Assembly: GCF_023156385.1 (NCBI RefSeq)
Contig: NZ_JAKZAK010000001.1
Location: forward strand, 310,001 to 374,000
Direction: 5' to 3'
Length of the DNA stretch: 64,000 nucleotides
Origin: Marinobacter xestospongiae
GTDB lineage: Bacteria > Pseudomonadota > Gammaproteobacteria > Pseudomonadales > Oleiphilaceae
Below are positions 1 through 8,187 of this stretch, piece by piece. A program made the position numbers and the translations under genes. A model generated the notes under the pieces. The model did not search any database, was not told where the DNA came from, and worked only from the letters and a program-made list of their open reading frames with translations. How positions within the stretch are numbered: position 1 is the stretch's first letter; each line of letters begins with the position of its first letter.

Positions 1-457
1 TGGCTACCCGTTGCTGCTGACCGCCTGAGAGCTGGGAGGGGTATTTCTCCGCCTGGTTGGCAATGCCGACCCGCTCCAGCAGGCGCAGTGCGGTGGCCTC
101 GGCATCCGCTTCTGACGTCTGTTTGACCTTCATTGGCGCCAGCATGATGTTGCGCTTGACGGTCAGGTGCGGGAACAGGTTGAACTGCTGGAACACCATG
201 CCGACTTCCTTGCGGATGGCGGACAGTTCGGTCTGGTTGCCGCCTTTGGGGGACAGCGGGTGGCCGTCGACGATCAATTGGCCGGATTCGTACTCCTCCA
301 GCCCGTTGACGCAGCGGATCAGGGTGGATTTACCGGAGCCACTGGCGCCGATGATCACCACCACTTCGCCGGAGTCCACCGACAGGTCAATGTTTTTCAG
401 GACATGATGGGTGCCGTAGTACTTGTTCATGTCCTTCATCTGAACGATCTGGGTCAT
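1..457 (-). CDS. Polar amino acid ABC transporter ATP-binding protein (partial)
   Basis: This is the ATPase of a GlnQ/GltL-type importer that energises uptake of a polar amino acid at the inner membrane. The gene starts at the ATG at 457 and runs off the left edge, so about 152 N-terminal residues are visible. They contain the Walker A motif (GASGSGKST, about residue 37), the Q-loop region (VFQQFNLFPHLTV) and the ABC signature (LSGGQQQRVA) at the window edge. Walker B and the switch histidine lie outside. It follows the permease gene by 13 bp and belongs to the binding protein-permease-ATPase operon that is read leftwards. Substrate cannot be read from the ATPase. Confidence 0.93.
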   Translation of the reverse strand, partial: MTQIVQMKDMNKYYGTHHVLKNIDLSVDSGEVVVIIGASGSGKSTLIRCVNGLEEYESGQLIVDGHPLSPKGGNQTELSAIRKEVGMVFQQFNLFPHLTVKRNIMLAPMKVKQTSEADAEATALRLLERVGIANQAEKYPSQLSGGQQQRVA

Positions 458-470
458 AGCGACAGTTCCT

Positions 471-1136
471 TCAAACGGAGCCCAGGCCGCGGCGCTCGAA
501 GAAGCGCAGGGCCAGCGACAGGGACAGGGTGATGATCAGGTACAGCACTGCCACCGCGAAGTACACCTCGAATGCGGTGAAGGTGTTGGCAATGTAGACC
601 TGACCCTGGCGAACCAGTTCGCCAACGCCGATCACCGAGAACAGCGAGGTGTCCTTGATGCTGACGATCGCCTGGTTGCCCAGGGGAGGGATCATCCGTC
701 GGAAGGCCTGAGGCCAGATGATGGACCAGAAGGTCTGGGTACGGGACAGGCCCAGTGACAGGCCAGCCTCGGTTTGGCCGCGGTCGATGGACTGAACGCC
801 ACCGCGAACGACCTCGGAAATGTAGGCGCCGGAGTTGAGCGCAATTGCCGCAATGCCCGCTACCAGCGGGTTGATCGGCGCGCCGATGATGTCGGGCAGG
901 CCGTAGAAAATGAACAGCACCTGAACCAGGATTGGTGTGCCGCGGAATATTTCAATGTAGGCGGTGGCGGGCCAGCGCATCAGCCGGCTCTTGTTCAGGC
1001 TGAGCAGGCCGAAGAGGATGCCCAGTACAAAACCGATGGCGAGGCCGCCGAACGAAATCAACAGGGTATAGGGAATACCCTTGATCAGGTATGGAATGGA
1101 ATTGATGGCTGCCTGCCAGTCAAACTGGAATTCCAC
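471..1136 (-). CDS. Amino acid ABC transporter permease, HisM/GlnP type
   Basis: A 221-residue inner-membrane permease, normal length for the His/Glu/Gln/Arg/opine family. It has about five hydrophobic segments and the family EAA loop around residues 135-160 (RGGVQSIDRGQTEAGLSLGLS), which contacts the ATPase. The start is a GTG at 1136; a GGGAG ribosome binding site lies about ten bases upstream on the minus strand. It sits between the binding-protein gene (1204-1959) and the ATPase gene (1-457). Only one permease gene is seen, so the transporter would be a homodimer unless a second gene lies elsewhere. Confidence 0.93.
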   Translation of the reverse strand: MEFQFDWQAAINSIPYLIKGIPYTLLISFGGLAIGFVLGILFGLLSLNKSRLMRWPATAYIEIFRGTPILVQVLFIFYGLPDIIGAPINPLVAGIAAIALNSGAYISEVVRGGVQSIDRGQTEAGLSLGLSRTQTFWSIIWPQAFRRMIPPLGNQAIVSIKDTSLFSVIGVGELVRQGQVYIANTFTAFEVYFAVAVLYLIITLSLSLALRFFERRGLGSV

Positions 1137-1166
1137 GTGTGATGTCTCCCTGAGGCAATGAGTGGT

Positions 1167-1189
1167 GTGCCGGGGGCAGGCCCCGGCAC
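1167..1189 (-). terminator. Intercistronic hairpin between binding protein and permease
   Basis: A perfect stem with 9-base arms (1167-1175 with 1181-1189) and a 5-base loop lies between the binding-protein and permease genes. There is no T-tract. Such hairpins usually protect the upstream mRNA or attenuate, so that the binding protein is made in excess over the membrane parts. That role is inferred. Confidence 0.6.
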
Positions 1190-1203
1190 CCGGAGATCAA
1201 GCG

Positions 1204-1959
1204 TTACTCGCCTTCAGGCATGGGGCCGAACCATTTCTCGTAGATGGTCTTGTAGGTACCATCCGCGCGAATGCTTTCCAGGGCCTCATTGACTTCATCC
1301 ACCCACTCGCTGCCGTTGGTCAGCGCGATACCGTACTGCTGGCCTTCATACAGCGGGCCAGCGGTCTGAACCTTGCCTTTGCCGCGGGTGCTGGCGAAGT
1401 AGCCAACGTTGGGGGCGTCGTAGAAGACCGCGTCAACAGCGCGGGACATCAGCGCCATGTACATGTCGGAGCTGCCCGGGTAAGGGGTTACACCGTCGTC
1501 TTCCTCCAGGTTGGCAACCAGGTAGTCGTAGCTGGTGCTGCCGATCTTGGTGCCGATTTTCATGCCTTCCAGGTCGCTCATCTCATCAACAGCGTCGTTG
1601 CCGGCGCGAACCAGGATGCGAAGACCGGAATCGTAGTAGGGATCAGAGAAGTCGACGATTTTCTCGCGTTCTTCGGTGATGGTGATGCCGGCGATGGCGA
1701 TATCAACGTTACCGGTCTGCAGGGCCGGGATGATGCCGTTGAAATCCATGGTCTGGAGGTCGTATTCGAAGCCTGCGCGCTTGGCGACTTCAGCGATGAT
1801 TTCCATGTCGAAACCGATCATCTCGCCGGTTTCCTGGTCCATCATTTCGAACGGAACGAAGCTCGGGTCGGTAACGACCTTGAGGGTATCTGCCTGGACA
1901 CCAGCGGTGCCGGCGATCAGTGCGGCCGCAGTCAGCGATTTCAGCCATTTCGTGCTCAT
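1204..1959 (-). CDS. Amino acid ABC transporter substrate-binding protein
   Basis: A periplasmic binding protein of the SBP_bac_3 family, about 251 residues, for a polar amino acid. A signal peptide is visible at residues 1-23 (hydrophobic core, then AGTAGVQA). The mature part starts with DTLKVVTDPSFVPFEMMD and has the family stretch IAIAGITITEEREKIVDFSDPYY near residues 90-110. The ATG at 1959 was chosen over an upstream in-frame ATG at 1989 because AAGGAG lies 5 bases before it. It is the first gene of the three-gene transporter operon. The exact ligand is unknown. Confidence 0.93.
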   Translation of the reverse strand: MSTKWLKSLTAAALIAGTAGVQADTLKVVTDPSFVPFEMMDQETGEMIGFDMEIIAEVAKRAGFEYDLQTMDFNGIIPALQTGNVDIAIAGITITEEREKIVDFSDPYYDSGLRILVRAGNDAVDEMSDLEGMKIGTKIGSTSYDYLVANLEEDDGVTPYPGSSDMYMALMSRAVDAVFYDAPNVGYFASTRGKGKVQTAGPLYEGQQYGIALTNGSEWVDEVNEALESIRADGTYKTIYEKWFGPMPEGE

Positions 1960-2038
1960 GGGATCTCCTTTCAGATTCTTATTACGCACTGGGAAGCGAA
2001 CAGAATCGGCATTGACCGTCCTGCAGGCTCCCCAGTCC

Positions 2039-2055
2039 AGAGGTATGAAACCTCT
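2039..2055. promoter_or_regulatory. Inverted repeat upstream of the amino acid transporter operon
   Basis: The palindrome AGAGGT-ATGAA-ACCTCT (6-base arms, 5-base spacer) lies 80-96 bases upstream of the binding-protein start. It could be an operator or a leader hairpin. No regulator is encoded next to it, and no convincing sigma-70 boxes were identified around it. Confidence 0.3.
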
Positions 2056-2140
2056 TACATTTTAGACTATGTGGGCAAGCGTGTCGGCAAATCAAATGTT
2101 TAGGTGTGGCCAAAGGTCGTATTGACATGAGTTTGGGTGC

Positions 2141-2230
2141 TTCGCGGCGTTTCGTGTACGCAAAAATCACCCGTTGGGCGTGTAGTCTTTTGAGTGGTCC
2201 GTTGACCGTCATCCGGATATGTTTCAGTAG
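2141..2230 (+). pseudogene. Decayed 3' end of the lipoprotein gene found intact at 11197-11733
   Basis: Read in frame, 2141-2230 encodes about 29 residues that align without gaps to the C-terminus of the lipoprotein ending at 11733. Shared residues include FRVR near the start and the final ten, SVDRHPDMFQ, followed by the same TAG. About 70 of 81 bases match from 2150 to 2230, and the last 37 bases differ at one position. A TAG at 2183-2185 replaces a glutamate codon, so this copy is dead. Similarity continues about 20 bases past the stop. The two copies bracket the accessory region in direct orientation. Confidence 0.8.
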
Positions 2231-2269
2231 CAAAGTGAACCAGCCCTGGACATTCTGAGGTGGACCCAA

Positions 2270-2295
2270 TCAGTTGGACAGGCTGATGGTGTTCC
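2270..2295. other. Possible insertion-sequence end (unassigned)
   Basis: Bases 2260-2282 (GGTGGACCCAATCAGTTGGACA) resemble the terminal repeats of IS3-group elements, which often carry GACCC and GTTGGACA blocks. No IS3 transposase remains nearby, so this may be a scar left by a lost element. The resemblance is from memory of the family only. Confidence 0.25.
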
Positions 2296-2517
2296 CTAAA
2301 CTACGATCCGGCATTGCAAGGCGGGAGTTGGCTGCCGGACCATCTCTGGTGTTCGCGGGTCTTGTAGCACTGAAGCCAGGCGCGGAGTCAGCCGATGTTG
2401 TCTGTCGACTTCACGGAGTAGCAGTAATCCGGCATCGGAGGTGATGTGGCCACCGGAGAAATCGGCTTCAATCTGGCGGCGTGCGAGTGGCGAGAAGGTC
2501 AGTTTTTCAGGTACCAT
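2296..2517 (-). pseudogene. IS1380-family transposase, N-terminal remnant
   Basis: Seventy-three residues match the N-terminus of IS1380-family DDE transposases: FSPLARRQIEADFSGGHITS and SDAGLLLLREVDRQ, then DPRTPEMV. Full-length members are roughly 400-500 residues, and none of the catalytic region remains. After residue 58 the frame degenerates and stops. The fragment lies between the decayed lipoprotein end and the left end of the IS1182-type element, so it records an older insertion. Confidence 0.75.
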
Positions 2518-2612
2518 TTTGGAAGCGGCTGTTGGTGCTTGGTGGATTGGTTAGGCTCTTGAAACCATAGCACTTTCAGCCGCTTTCTTTTATCCCCCTT
2601 GAGAAATCCGGG

Positions 2613-2634
2613 CTAGGAGTCTGCGCGGCAGAAG
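2613..2634 (+). repeat. IS1182-type left terminal inverted repeat
   Basis: CTAGGAGTCTGCGCGGCAGA plus AG is the exact reverse complement of 4183-4204. Confidence 0.85.
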
Positions 2635-2808
2635 TATTTTGAGCAAGCACCTCTGTCGTGCCGCCTTATAATTCGGGACCGCGAACGTATCCGCAAAATC
2701 CAACCGGATAAAGCCTTGGCTTTATATTCTGGCAACCAGGACGGTTATGAACGAGCTCGCGACCGTATGCCGATAGCCCAACATGCCCAGTAACCCCCTT
2801 CAAAGCGC

Positions 2809-4134
2809 CTACGTCAGCCTCATCAGCGAGCTCATTCGCCGGAGGTTGAGCGACAAGCAGACCAGATCCCACTCACCTTGCACAGCGTCGAGCCCCCGCA
2901 GACTGAACTGGCGGAAGCCCAGAGCCTGTTTGATCCAGCCATTGACCGCCTCAACCAGGTGCTTACGCTGGGCGTAAACCGATCGACCTGTCGCGGTGGC
3001 CAGTTTCTCGGCCATCCGGGCCGTCGCGGGGTAACGGTTCGCATCGATCTCAGTGGCCTTTTTGCCTTCCCGCCGTAGTGAGACATAGCCGTCGATGCCC
3101 CGGATCTCCAGGGCCTGAAGATCCTCTTCCTTACGATAACCGGCATCGGCCAGGCATTGATGAGAATCGCCACCCAGGATGTCTTTTACCTCGTTCAACA
3201 AGGGCAGAAGGCAGCCGTTATCACTGGGATTGTTGCCCTGGCGGTTGGCAACAATCAGTTGGAACTTACCGTCCACGGCCAGTTGGCCGTTGTAGCATTG
3301 CTGGAAGCCATCCGCCGTTTTCATGATCCGGCTCTGGGGATCGGTAAAGTTGCTCTGATCCTTGTCATCCGGCACCCCGTAATCCCGTTTGAAATTCCGA
3401 CCGCCACGGGGCGAGCGACGATCATTGTCCGGAGAACGCCCGCGAGCCTTGTCCCGCGCCTTCTGGTCTGCTTCCAGCTTCTCTTTGGCGGCCCGGATCT
3501 TGTCGAGCCGAGCCTGACGATATTGCAGTTCTTCCGGCAGCTCATCGCCCCGGCAATCCGGGCCGAACTGCCGGTCTTCCGACTCGTCCGTCCGACGGGC
3601 CTGACGACATAGCTCGTCGATTTCGTTTGATAACCGGTCGTCTTCCTCTCTCATGCGGCCATAGCTCATGGCTTTGTGTTTGCTGGCGTTGGCCCGGACT
3701 TTGGTGCCATCAATCGCCAGTGTTCCCAGCGTGATCAGCTCCGCTTCCCGGGCAATTCGGACCACCTGAACAAACACAGCTTTGAAGGCAACCAGATGGT
3801 GTTTGCGGAAATCGCAGATGGTGCGATGCCTGGGGAAATTGCCCGCTGCCAGAACCCGAAAAGCCACATCCTCTTCGAGCTTTCGGGCGATCTTGCGTGA
3901 GGAGAAAGTGCCGGTGGCGTAGGCGTAAATTAGAACCTTCAGCATCATCCGAGGATCAAAGGGGGAGTTGCGTCGTCCGTTTCCTTCATAGCGGGCATAA
4001 AATGCGCTTAAATCCAGCTCGTCAACGACATCGCTGATAAAATAAGCCAGATGGCCTTCAGGCAACCACTCGTTCAGGCTTGGAGGGAGAAGCAATTCCT
4101 GGTTGGGCGAATACGGGCGGAAGGTGGTTCCCAT
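2809..4134 (-). CDS. IS1182-family transposase
   Basis: A 441-residue DDE transposase in one open frame from an ATG at 4134. The N-terminal domain of the family is visible (YSPNQELLLPPSLNEWLPEG, then AYATGTFSSRKIARKLEED and FPRHRTICDFRKHH). The first catalytic Asp is probably in LGTLAIDGTKVRANASKHK near residue 140. A charged linker follows at about residues 190-260. Downstream come FQQCYNGQLAVDGKFQLIVA and a conserved KHLVEAVNGWIKQALGFRQF near residue 400. It lies wholly inside the 22-bp inverted repeats. No frameshift or stop is seen, so the element may still be active. Confidence 0.92.
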   Translation of the reverse strand: MGTTFRPYSPNQELLLPPSLNEWLPEGHLAYFISDVVDELDLSAFYARYEGNGRRNSPFDPRMMLKVLIYAYATGTFSSRKIARKLEEDVAFRVLAAGNFPRHRTICDFRKHHLVAFKAVFVQVVRIAREAELITLGTLAIDGTKVRANASKHKAMSYGRMREEDDRLSNEIDELCRQARRTDESEDRQFGPDCRGDELPEELQYRQARLDKIRAAKEKLEADQKARDKARGRSPDNDRRSPRGGRNFKRDYGVPDDKDQSNFTDPQSRIMKTADGFQQCYNGQLAVDGKFQLIVANRQGNNPSDNGCLLPLLNEVKDILGGDSHQCLADAGYRKEEDLQALEIRGIDGYVSLRREGKKATEIDANRYPATARMAEKLATATGRSVYAQRKHLVEAVNGWIKQALGFRQFSLRGLDAVQGEWDLVCLSLNLRRMSSLMRLT

Positions 4135-4182
4135 CTGACTTCCTGTTGCTGAAGAATTTTGTCCCAGTGTGCCAGAAAGTGG

Positions 4183-4204
4183 CTTCTGCCGCGCAGACTC
4201 CTAG
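4183..4204 (-). repeat. IS1182-type right terminal inverted repeat
   Basis: Exact reverse complement of 2613-2634. It marks the right end of the element, upstream of the transposase start. Confidence 0.85.
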
Positions 4205-4309
4205 GAAACTAGTCAGCGTTGTACCTGCCATATTTCCTCTCACCCTGCTCCCCTCTAGCTTGTACTGGGCTCGCCCTCGAATCTACAACGCTGGCAATTT
4301 CTCATGGCT

Positions 4310-4323
4310 GGTATAAAAATACC
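4310..4323. promoter_or_regulatory. Candidate upstream activator site of the helicase operon
   Basis: The inverted repeat GGTAT-AAAA-ATACC lies about 90-100 bp upstream of the sigma-54 promoter. That is the distance at which sigma-54 activators normally bind. The 5-base arms are short, so this is only a candidate site for the activator encoded at 9706-11133. Confidence 0.3.
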
Positions 4324-4408
4324 CAATAGAGGAATTAAAATGCGCACCCAGTGCCTGCCTCTAGATCGTATCTTGCTAAAAAATATAGGAAATAGAAAAT
4401 AAAGAATC

Positions 4409-4424
4409 TGGTATGGTGGTTGCT
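4409..4424 (+). promoter_or_regulatory. Sigma-54 (-24/-12) promoter of the helicase-PLD-CARF operon
   Basis: TGGTATGGTGGTTGCT matches the sigma-54 consensus TGGCACGNNNNTTGCW, with the essential GG (4410-4411) and GC (4422-4423) exactly ten bases apart. Transcription would start near 4434, about 50 bases before the preferred start codon at 4484. The last gene of this operon encodes a sigma-54 activator with an intact GAFTGA motif, which makes the match much more meaningful than a chance hit. Confidence 0.72.
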
Positions 4425-4483
4425 CCCCTTTCTAGCGTCGCAAGTTGAGCGATGTATTCCGACTTACTAATAGGGAGAATAAT

Positions 4484-7072
4484 GTGGCGCTACTCCACTA
4501 CCAGAATCTGGGCGTCGGACGTCCTGACGTGCTTATGCAACGAGCTTTCTTCGGGCTCAAGACGTTCCATGATTTTTTGGGCCGGACCAAGAAGTACATG
4601 GAAAGTGATGCTGCCGTTGTTCGTTTGGCCTGGAAGGATGGGCTTCCGCCCGAGTCCAGAGGGTCTGATGCTTCAGAGCAAAAGCAAGGTTTTTGGATTC
4701 AGCTAGAGGAGCCAAAGGATCGTCCTAACGAGTCCGAATCGAGTTTCAGAGCGTTCATGGACGAGAACAACCGCGAAGTGTATGCAGTACAGGTGCGCGA
4801 GGGCGAAGGGAAACATTCTTTTGGACGAAGCGCCTTTAGTAAATCCAACCGTATTCAGGTGGTGGATCGTGATGTTGAAAATTACCAACTGCTTTTGGAC
4901 CACCGCCCCTCATCTAACCATCTGGTTCTGAGGCCCGAAACATACACGCTGTTTCGACAACTGGAAGCTCTCAGGCGGCTTCAAGATAGCCCTTCTGATG
5001 CTCACGTTCCTCTTCTTCGGTTGTTTGAATCACTCGGACATGCCAAATGGTCGTCTTTTATAGAGGACAACATCGCCAACTGGTGCGTGCTCACCGACGA
5101 AACACGTCAGGGGACTGATGAACAACGCCAATTCGTCAATAGAGCATTGGCGACGCCTGATTTTGCATTTTTGGAAGGGCCTCCGGGGTCGGGCAAAACA
5201 ACCGCCATTTGTGAACTGATTCTTCAGTGTGTAAGCAGAGGGGACAGAGTGCTGCTGTGTGCTTCCACCCATGTAGCGGTCGACAATGTGTTAGAGCGGC
5301 TGATGGACGAGCGCAACCCGCACAGGGATATGGTGATACCCGTGCGGGTCGGTGATCGTAGTAGCGTTTCAGAGAAGGCGCGTCCCTGGCAACTGGATAC
5401 TTTCGTTAAAACCGAACGGGACCGCTTGTTGCGTGAACTAAAGGGCACGGCACATCGTTCAGAATCTCAGAAAGCGTTCCTTGAGGCCCTGCGGCACGGC
5501 AGCTCTGACGTAGAGAGAATGGTGCTCGATGCCTCAAATCTTGTCTGTGGAACGACCATCGGCATTCTGCAACATCCGGATATCAAAAATCGCAGAAACC
5601 ATTCTGCCGACTTTGACATGCTCATCGTAGACGAGGCTTCGAAAACGACGTTTCAGGAGTTTCTTGTTCCCGCATTACTGGCTAAAAGATGGGTTATCGT
5701 TGGTGATCCCAAACAGCTATCGCCCTATGTGGATGATGCGGCCATGGCGTGCAATGTAGAAACATGTTTGCCTGATAACGTGGCTCGTGAGGCTTGTGTT
5801 GATGTGTTTTTAGCGGCGCATCAAAATCTCAATAAGCACCGGTCTGCAGTTGTCGCAGTCGGTAGCGAGGCAGACCGGCAAAAGTATTTGAGTCAGGCCA
5901 GGGCGAGAGGTGTGGATATTGCGGGTGCAGTCGACGACCAAGCTGCCATCTCGTCGATTGTTTTGGACAGCAAGTCCGAGCTCGAAAAGCACCTTGATAA
6001 CTTACCACTTGATACCAATACGGTCCGCGCTCCTCAGACTTCGTTAAAGCCTCTGCGGAGGCAGGTAAGCGCTTGGAGAAGGATCAATCGGGAAAGAGAA
6101 GCTGAACTACCAGACTGGTCAACGGAACTGAGCTGGCGGTTAGCCAGGCTATATGAGCAACGCTTTGCTGAAGACTCTGAATCTGGAATGCGCAGCAAAA
6201 CGGCGGAACGGTATCGCAGCGACATTAACCGTCTGCTGCCGGCTGATGATCTAGCTACTGGCCGTAAAAACGTATTTGAAGGTATCGGGCGTGTCAGGCG
6301 GGTTGCCTTACCTTCGATTCTTGAGTCCCTTCGCCATGGTTTTGAGCGAGACACGAATCAGAAACAGGGCACAGCATTATCTGACGGTTTACCAGCTGAT
6401 GTATTGGCAACGCGGCATGTGCTTTTGAGTACGCAGCACCGGATGCATGACGAGATTGCCGAATTTTCTCGGAACCACATCTACCAAGGAAAAGCATTAC
6501 AGACGCCGGCAGATATGGCTGACCGTCGGCGCTGGGGGTACTCGCAGCATGACCATCGTGCTCTTTGGCTTGAAGTGAAGGGCAAGTTTCACAGCAAAAC
6601 CAATTCCAATCCTCCAGAAGCGAAAGCCGTTCTTGACGAGGTAACCGCATTTGATAGCTGGGCCAAGCAAAACCCGCAGTCTGATGGCTCGCCGTGGGTT
6701 GTTGCCGTGCTCTCTTTTTATCGTGGACAAGAGAGGGAAATCCGAAATCATCTGCGTCAATGGACTGGGATGTCCGGGACAATGCGTCATTTCCGTCGTG
6801 GTGAAAAACAGAAGCCATATTTGGAGATAGAGCTATGCACCGTAGACCGCTTTCAGGGCCATGAGGCGGACCTGGTGCTCATCAGTTTGGCCAATGACCA
6901 TCCCACCAGCTTTTTGGAAAGCCCCAACCGTCTGAATGTGGCGCTAACCAGAGCTCGCTATCAACGAGTCGTTATAGGCAATCGTAAAGCCATGCGAAGG
7001 GCTAAACAGAGTGTGCTCGGTATCTTCGCAGATAACGAAGAATGGGCTATGCCGGGGGATGGGGCTTTATGA
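4484..7072 (+). CDS. Superfamily 1 helicase, UPF1/DNA2/NAM7-like
   Basis: An ATP-dependent nucleic-acid helicase of about 862 residues. Walker A is GPPGSGKT (residues 232-239), with motif Ia as STHVAVDNVLERL. Walker B is VDEAS (about 382-386) and motif III is GDPKQLSP (about 407). Motif V is VDRFQGHEADLV (about 788) and motif VI is NVALTRAR (about 818-825), the arrangement of the UPF1-like branch. The roughly 220-residue N-terminus and the 390-780 insert match nothing I recognise; the insert holds a basic, helical stretch. I chose GTG 4484 because AGGGAG lies 6 bases upstream. A TTG at 4445 is possible and would add 13 residues. It is the first gene of a four-gene operon with a sigma-54 promoter. 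Whether it acts on RNA or DNA is not shown. Confidence 0.88.
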   Translation: MALLHYQNLGVGRPDVLMQRAFFGLKTFHDFLGRTKKYMESDAAVVRLAWKDGLPPESRGSDASEQKQGFWIQLEEPKDRPNESESSFRAFMDENNREVYAVQVREGEGKHSFGRSAFSKSNRIQVVDRDVENYQLLLDHRPSSNHLVLRPETYTLFRQLEALRRLQDSPSDAHVPLLRLFESLGHAKWSSFIEDNIANWCVLTDETRQGTDEQRQFVNRALATPDFAFLEGPPGSGKTTAICELILQCVSRGDRVLLCASTHVAVDNVLERLMDERNPHRDMVIPVRVGDRSSVSEKARPWQLDTFVKTERDRLLRELKGTAHRSESQKAFLEALRHGSSDVERMVLDASNLVCGTTIGILQHPDIKNRRNHSADFDMLIVDEASKTTFQEFLVPALLAKRWVIVGDPKQLSPYVDDAAMACNVETCLPDNVAREACVDVFLAAHQNLNKHRSAVVAVGSEADRQKYLSQARARGVDIAGAVDDQAAISSIVLDSKSELEKHLDNLPLDTNTVRAPQTSLKPLRRQVSAWRRINREREAELPDWSTELSWRLARLYEQRFAEDSESGMRSKTAERYRSDINRLLPADDLATGRKNVFEGIGRVRRVALPSILESLRHGFERDTNQKQGTALSDGLPADVLATRHVLLSTQHRMHDEIAEFSRNHIYQGKALQTPADMADRRRWGYSQHDHRALWLEVKGKFHSKTNSNPPEAKAVLDEVTAFDSWAKQNPQSDGSPWVVAVLSFYRGQEREIRNHLRQWTGMSGTMRHFRRGEKQKPYLEIELCTVDRFQGHEADLVLISLANDHPTSFLESPNRLNVALTRARYQRVVIGNRKAMRRAKQSVLGIFADNEEWAMPGDGAL

Positions 7073-8187
7073 AACACAAACTAATTTTTCGTCGGACCCT
7101 CAATGTACAGTGCTGGCGTGTGTCGGGGCAGGTAGCTATTGCGAAGAAGCGCAGTGACCTTCTCCCCGTGCTGCTCCGTGTGCAGGAGGTGGAGCAAACC
7201 GACCCAAAAGATATCGCCGATCACCTTTTCTTTGAGCGGGATTCCAGGAGAGTTGTCGCTGAGCGCCTTCTAAAAGTCGCTCATAACTATGGGCTGCTGA
7301 AAAAAGAAAATGACGGGGCATACTCTCTCAGTGAGGAGGGTAAGCGGGCAATAGCAAAGGAGCGTGTTTATGTACCTCAGGAGGGTACCTGGACCATATG
7401 GGCAAGTGACGACTCAATGCTCGAATACCCGATTTTGCACGTTGTTGCTTGGGAAGAACCCAGTGCCTTTGATGAGGTGTGGGGCAAAGACAAAAAAGAA
7501 AATTCTAATAGGGCCTTTAAGACGCTGCCACCTTGGGTGACGAAAGGTGTAGGCCGAGTCTTTGATGCGATGGGTAAAGCAGCAGAATCCAGTCGTATCG
7601 ACAAAATGCACAGCATTGCTGAGAGCGTGCCGGACCAGGCCTCTCTGGAGCTGAAGTGGGATGTCGGAACAGGCGATTTGAGGCTGCGGGGGGATCTGGC
7701 AGGTCAATCCGTTGATTCAGTTCTGAAAGCTCCTGACATCGAGCCGGATCAGGTTTGGAAGAGTCTGCTTAAGCAGGCTGCGCTCTGGTCTCGATGGGAT
7801 GGGGATCGAAAGGCTTTGAAAGTCACCTTCAGTGAAAGTGAGATTTCTGAGCGAGAGCGTTTAACCCGAGATTTGACATTCAAGAATCCGATGATTCCCG
7901 GTGTGGGTCAGTTTAAGGACATTGATGTTCAAAATATCCCCTTGTTTCCCCTATTGGCTGGGGATGCAGAAAAATGGGCGGACTGGCGCCTAAAAGCTCG
8001 GATCAATGATTACGCAACGAACCCGCGATATCAGCAATGGGTTAAGGAAGCGGCAGAGCCTTTTTCGGAGTTCTCTCCCGCTTTACGCGAAAGGGCTGAG
8101 TTGGCGGAGGTGGCTTGGGCCGATCGAGGTAATCGACCGACAGCATACTGCTGGCACCTTGTGGCGTCAGAGGATTGGGGGCTTTAA
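7069..8187 (+). CDS. Uncharacterised protein with N-terminal winged-helix-like region
   Basis: I do not recognise this 372-residue family. Residues about 18-100 look like a winged helix-turn-helix (SDLLPVLLRVQEVEQTDPKD, then RRVVAERLLKVAHNYGLLKK and DGAYSLSEEGKRAIAKE), as in small transcription factors or effector-associated domains. The rest is mixed alpha/beta and rich in tryptophan, with no catalytic motif I can name. ATG 7069 forms an ATGA overlap with the stop of the helicase gene, so the two are translationally coupled; an in-frame ATG at 7042 lies inside the helicase gene. The stop overlaps the next start by one base. It is probably an adaptor or a structural partner of the helicase and PLD protein (inference). 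Confidence 0.8.
   Translation: MKHKLIFRRTLNVQCWRVSGQVAIAKKRSDLLPVLLRVQEVEQTDPKDIADHLFFERDSRRVVAERLLKVAHNYGLLKKENDGAYSLSEEGKRAIAKERVYVPQEGTWTIWASDDSMLEYPILHVVAWEEPSAFDEVWGKDKKENSNRAFKTLPPWVTKGVGRVFDAMGKAAESSRIDKMHSIAESVPDQASLELKWDVGTGDLRLRGDLAGQSVDSVLKAPDIEPDQVWKSLLKQAALWSRWDGDRKALKVTFSESEISERERLTRDLTFKNPMIPGVGQFKDIDVQNIPLFPLLAGDAEKWADWRLKARINDYATNPRYQQWVKEAAEPFSEFSPALRERAELAEVAWADRGNRPTAYCWHLVASEDWGL

Larger units (their letters stand above)
2613..4204 (-). mobile_element. IS1182-family insertion sequence, apparently complete
   Basis: A 1592-bp element bounded by perfect 22-bp inverted repeats at 2613-2634 and 4183-4204, enclosing one intact transposase gene on the minus strand. The outermost four bases of each repeat are CTAG, itself a palindrome. 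They could be part of the repeat or a 4-bp target duplication, and the sequence alone cannot decide. The left end abuts the IS1380 remnant. The right end lies about 205 bp upstream of the sigma-54 promoter of the helicase operon. Confidence 0.85.

Noticed and set aside
1960..2130. Sigma-54 promoter for the amino acid transporter operon
   Set aside because: A partial GGCAA...GGCA pattern on the minus strand lacks the required GG-N10-GC spacing.
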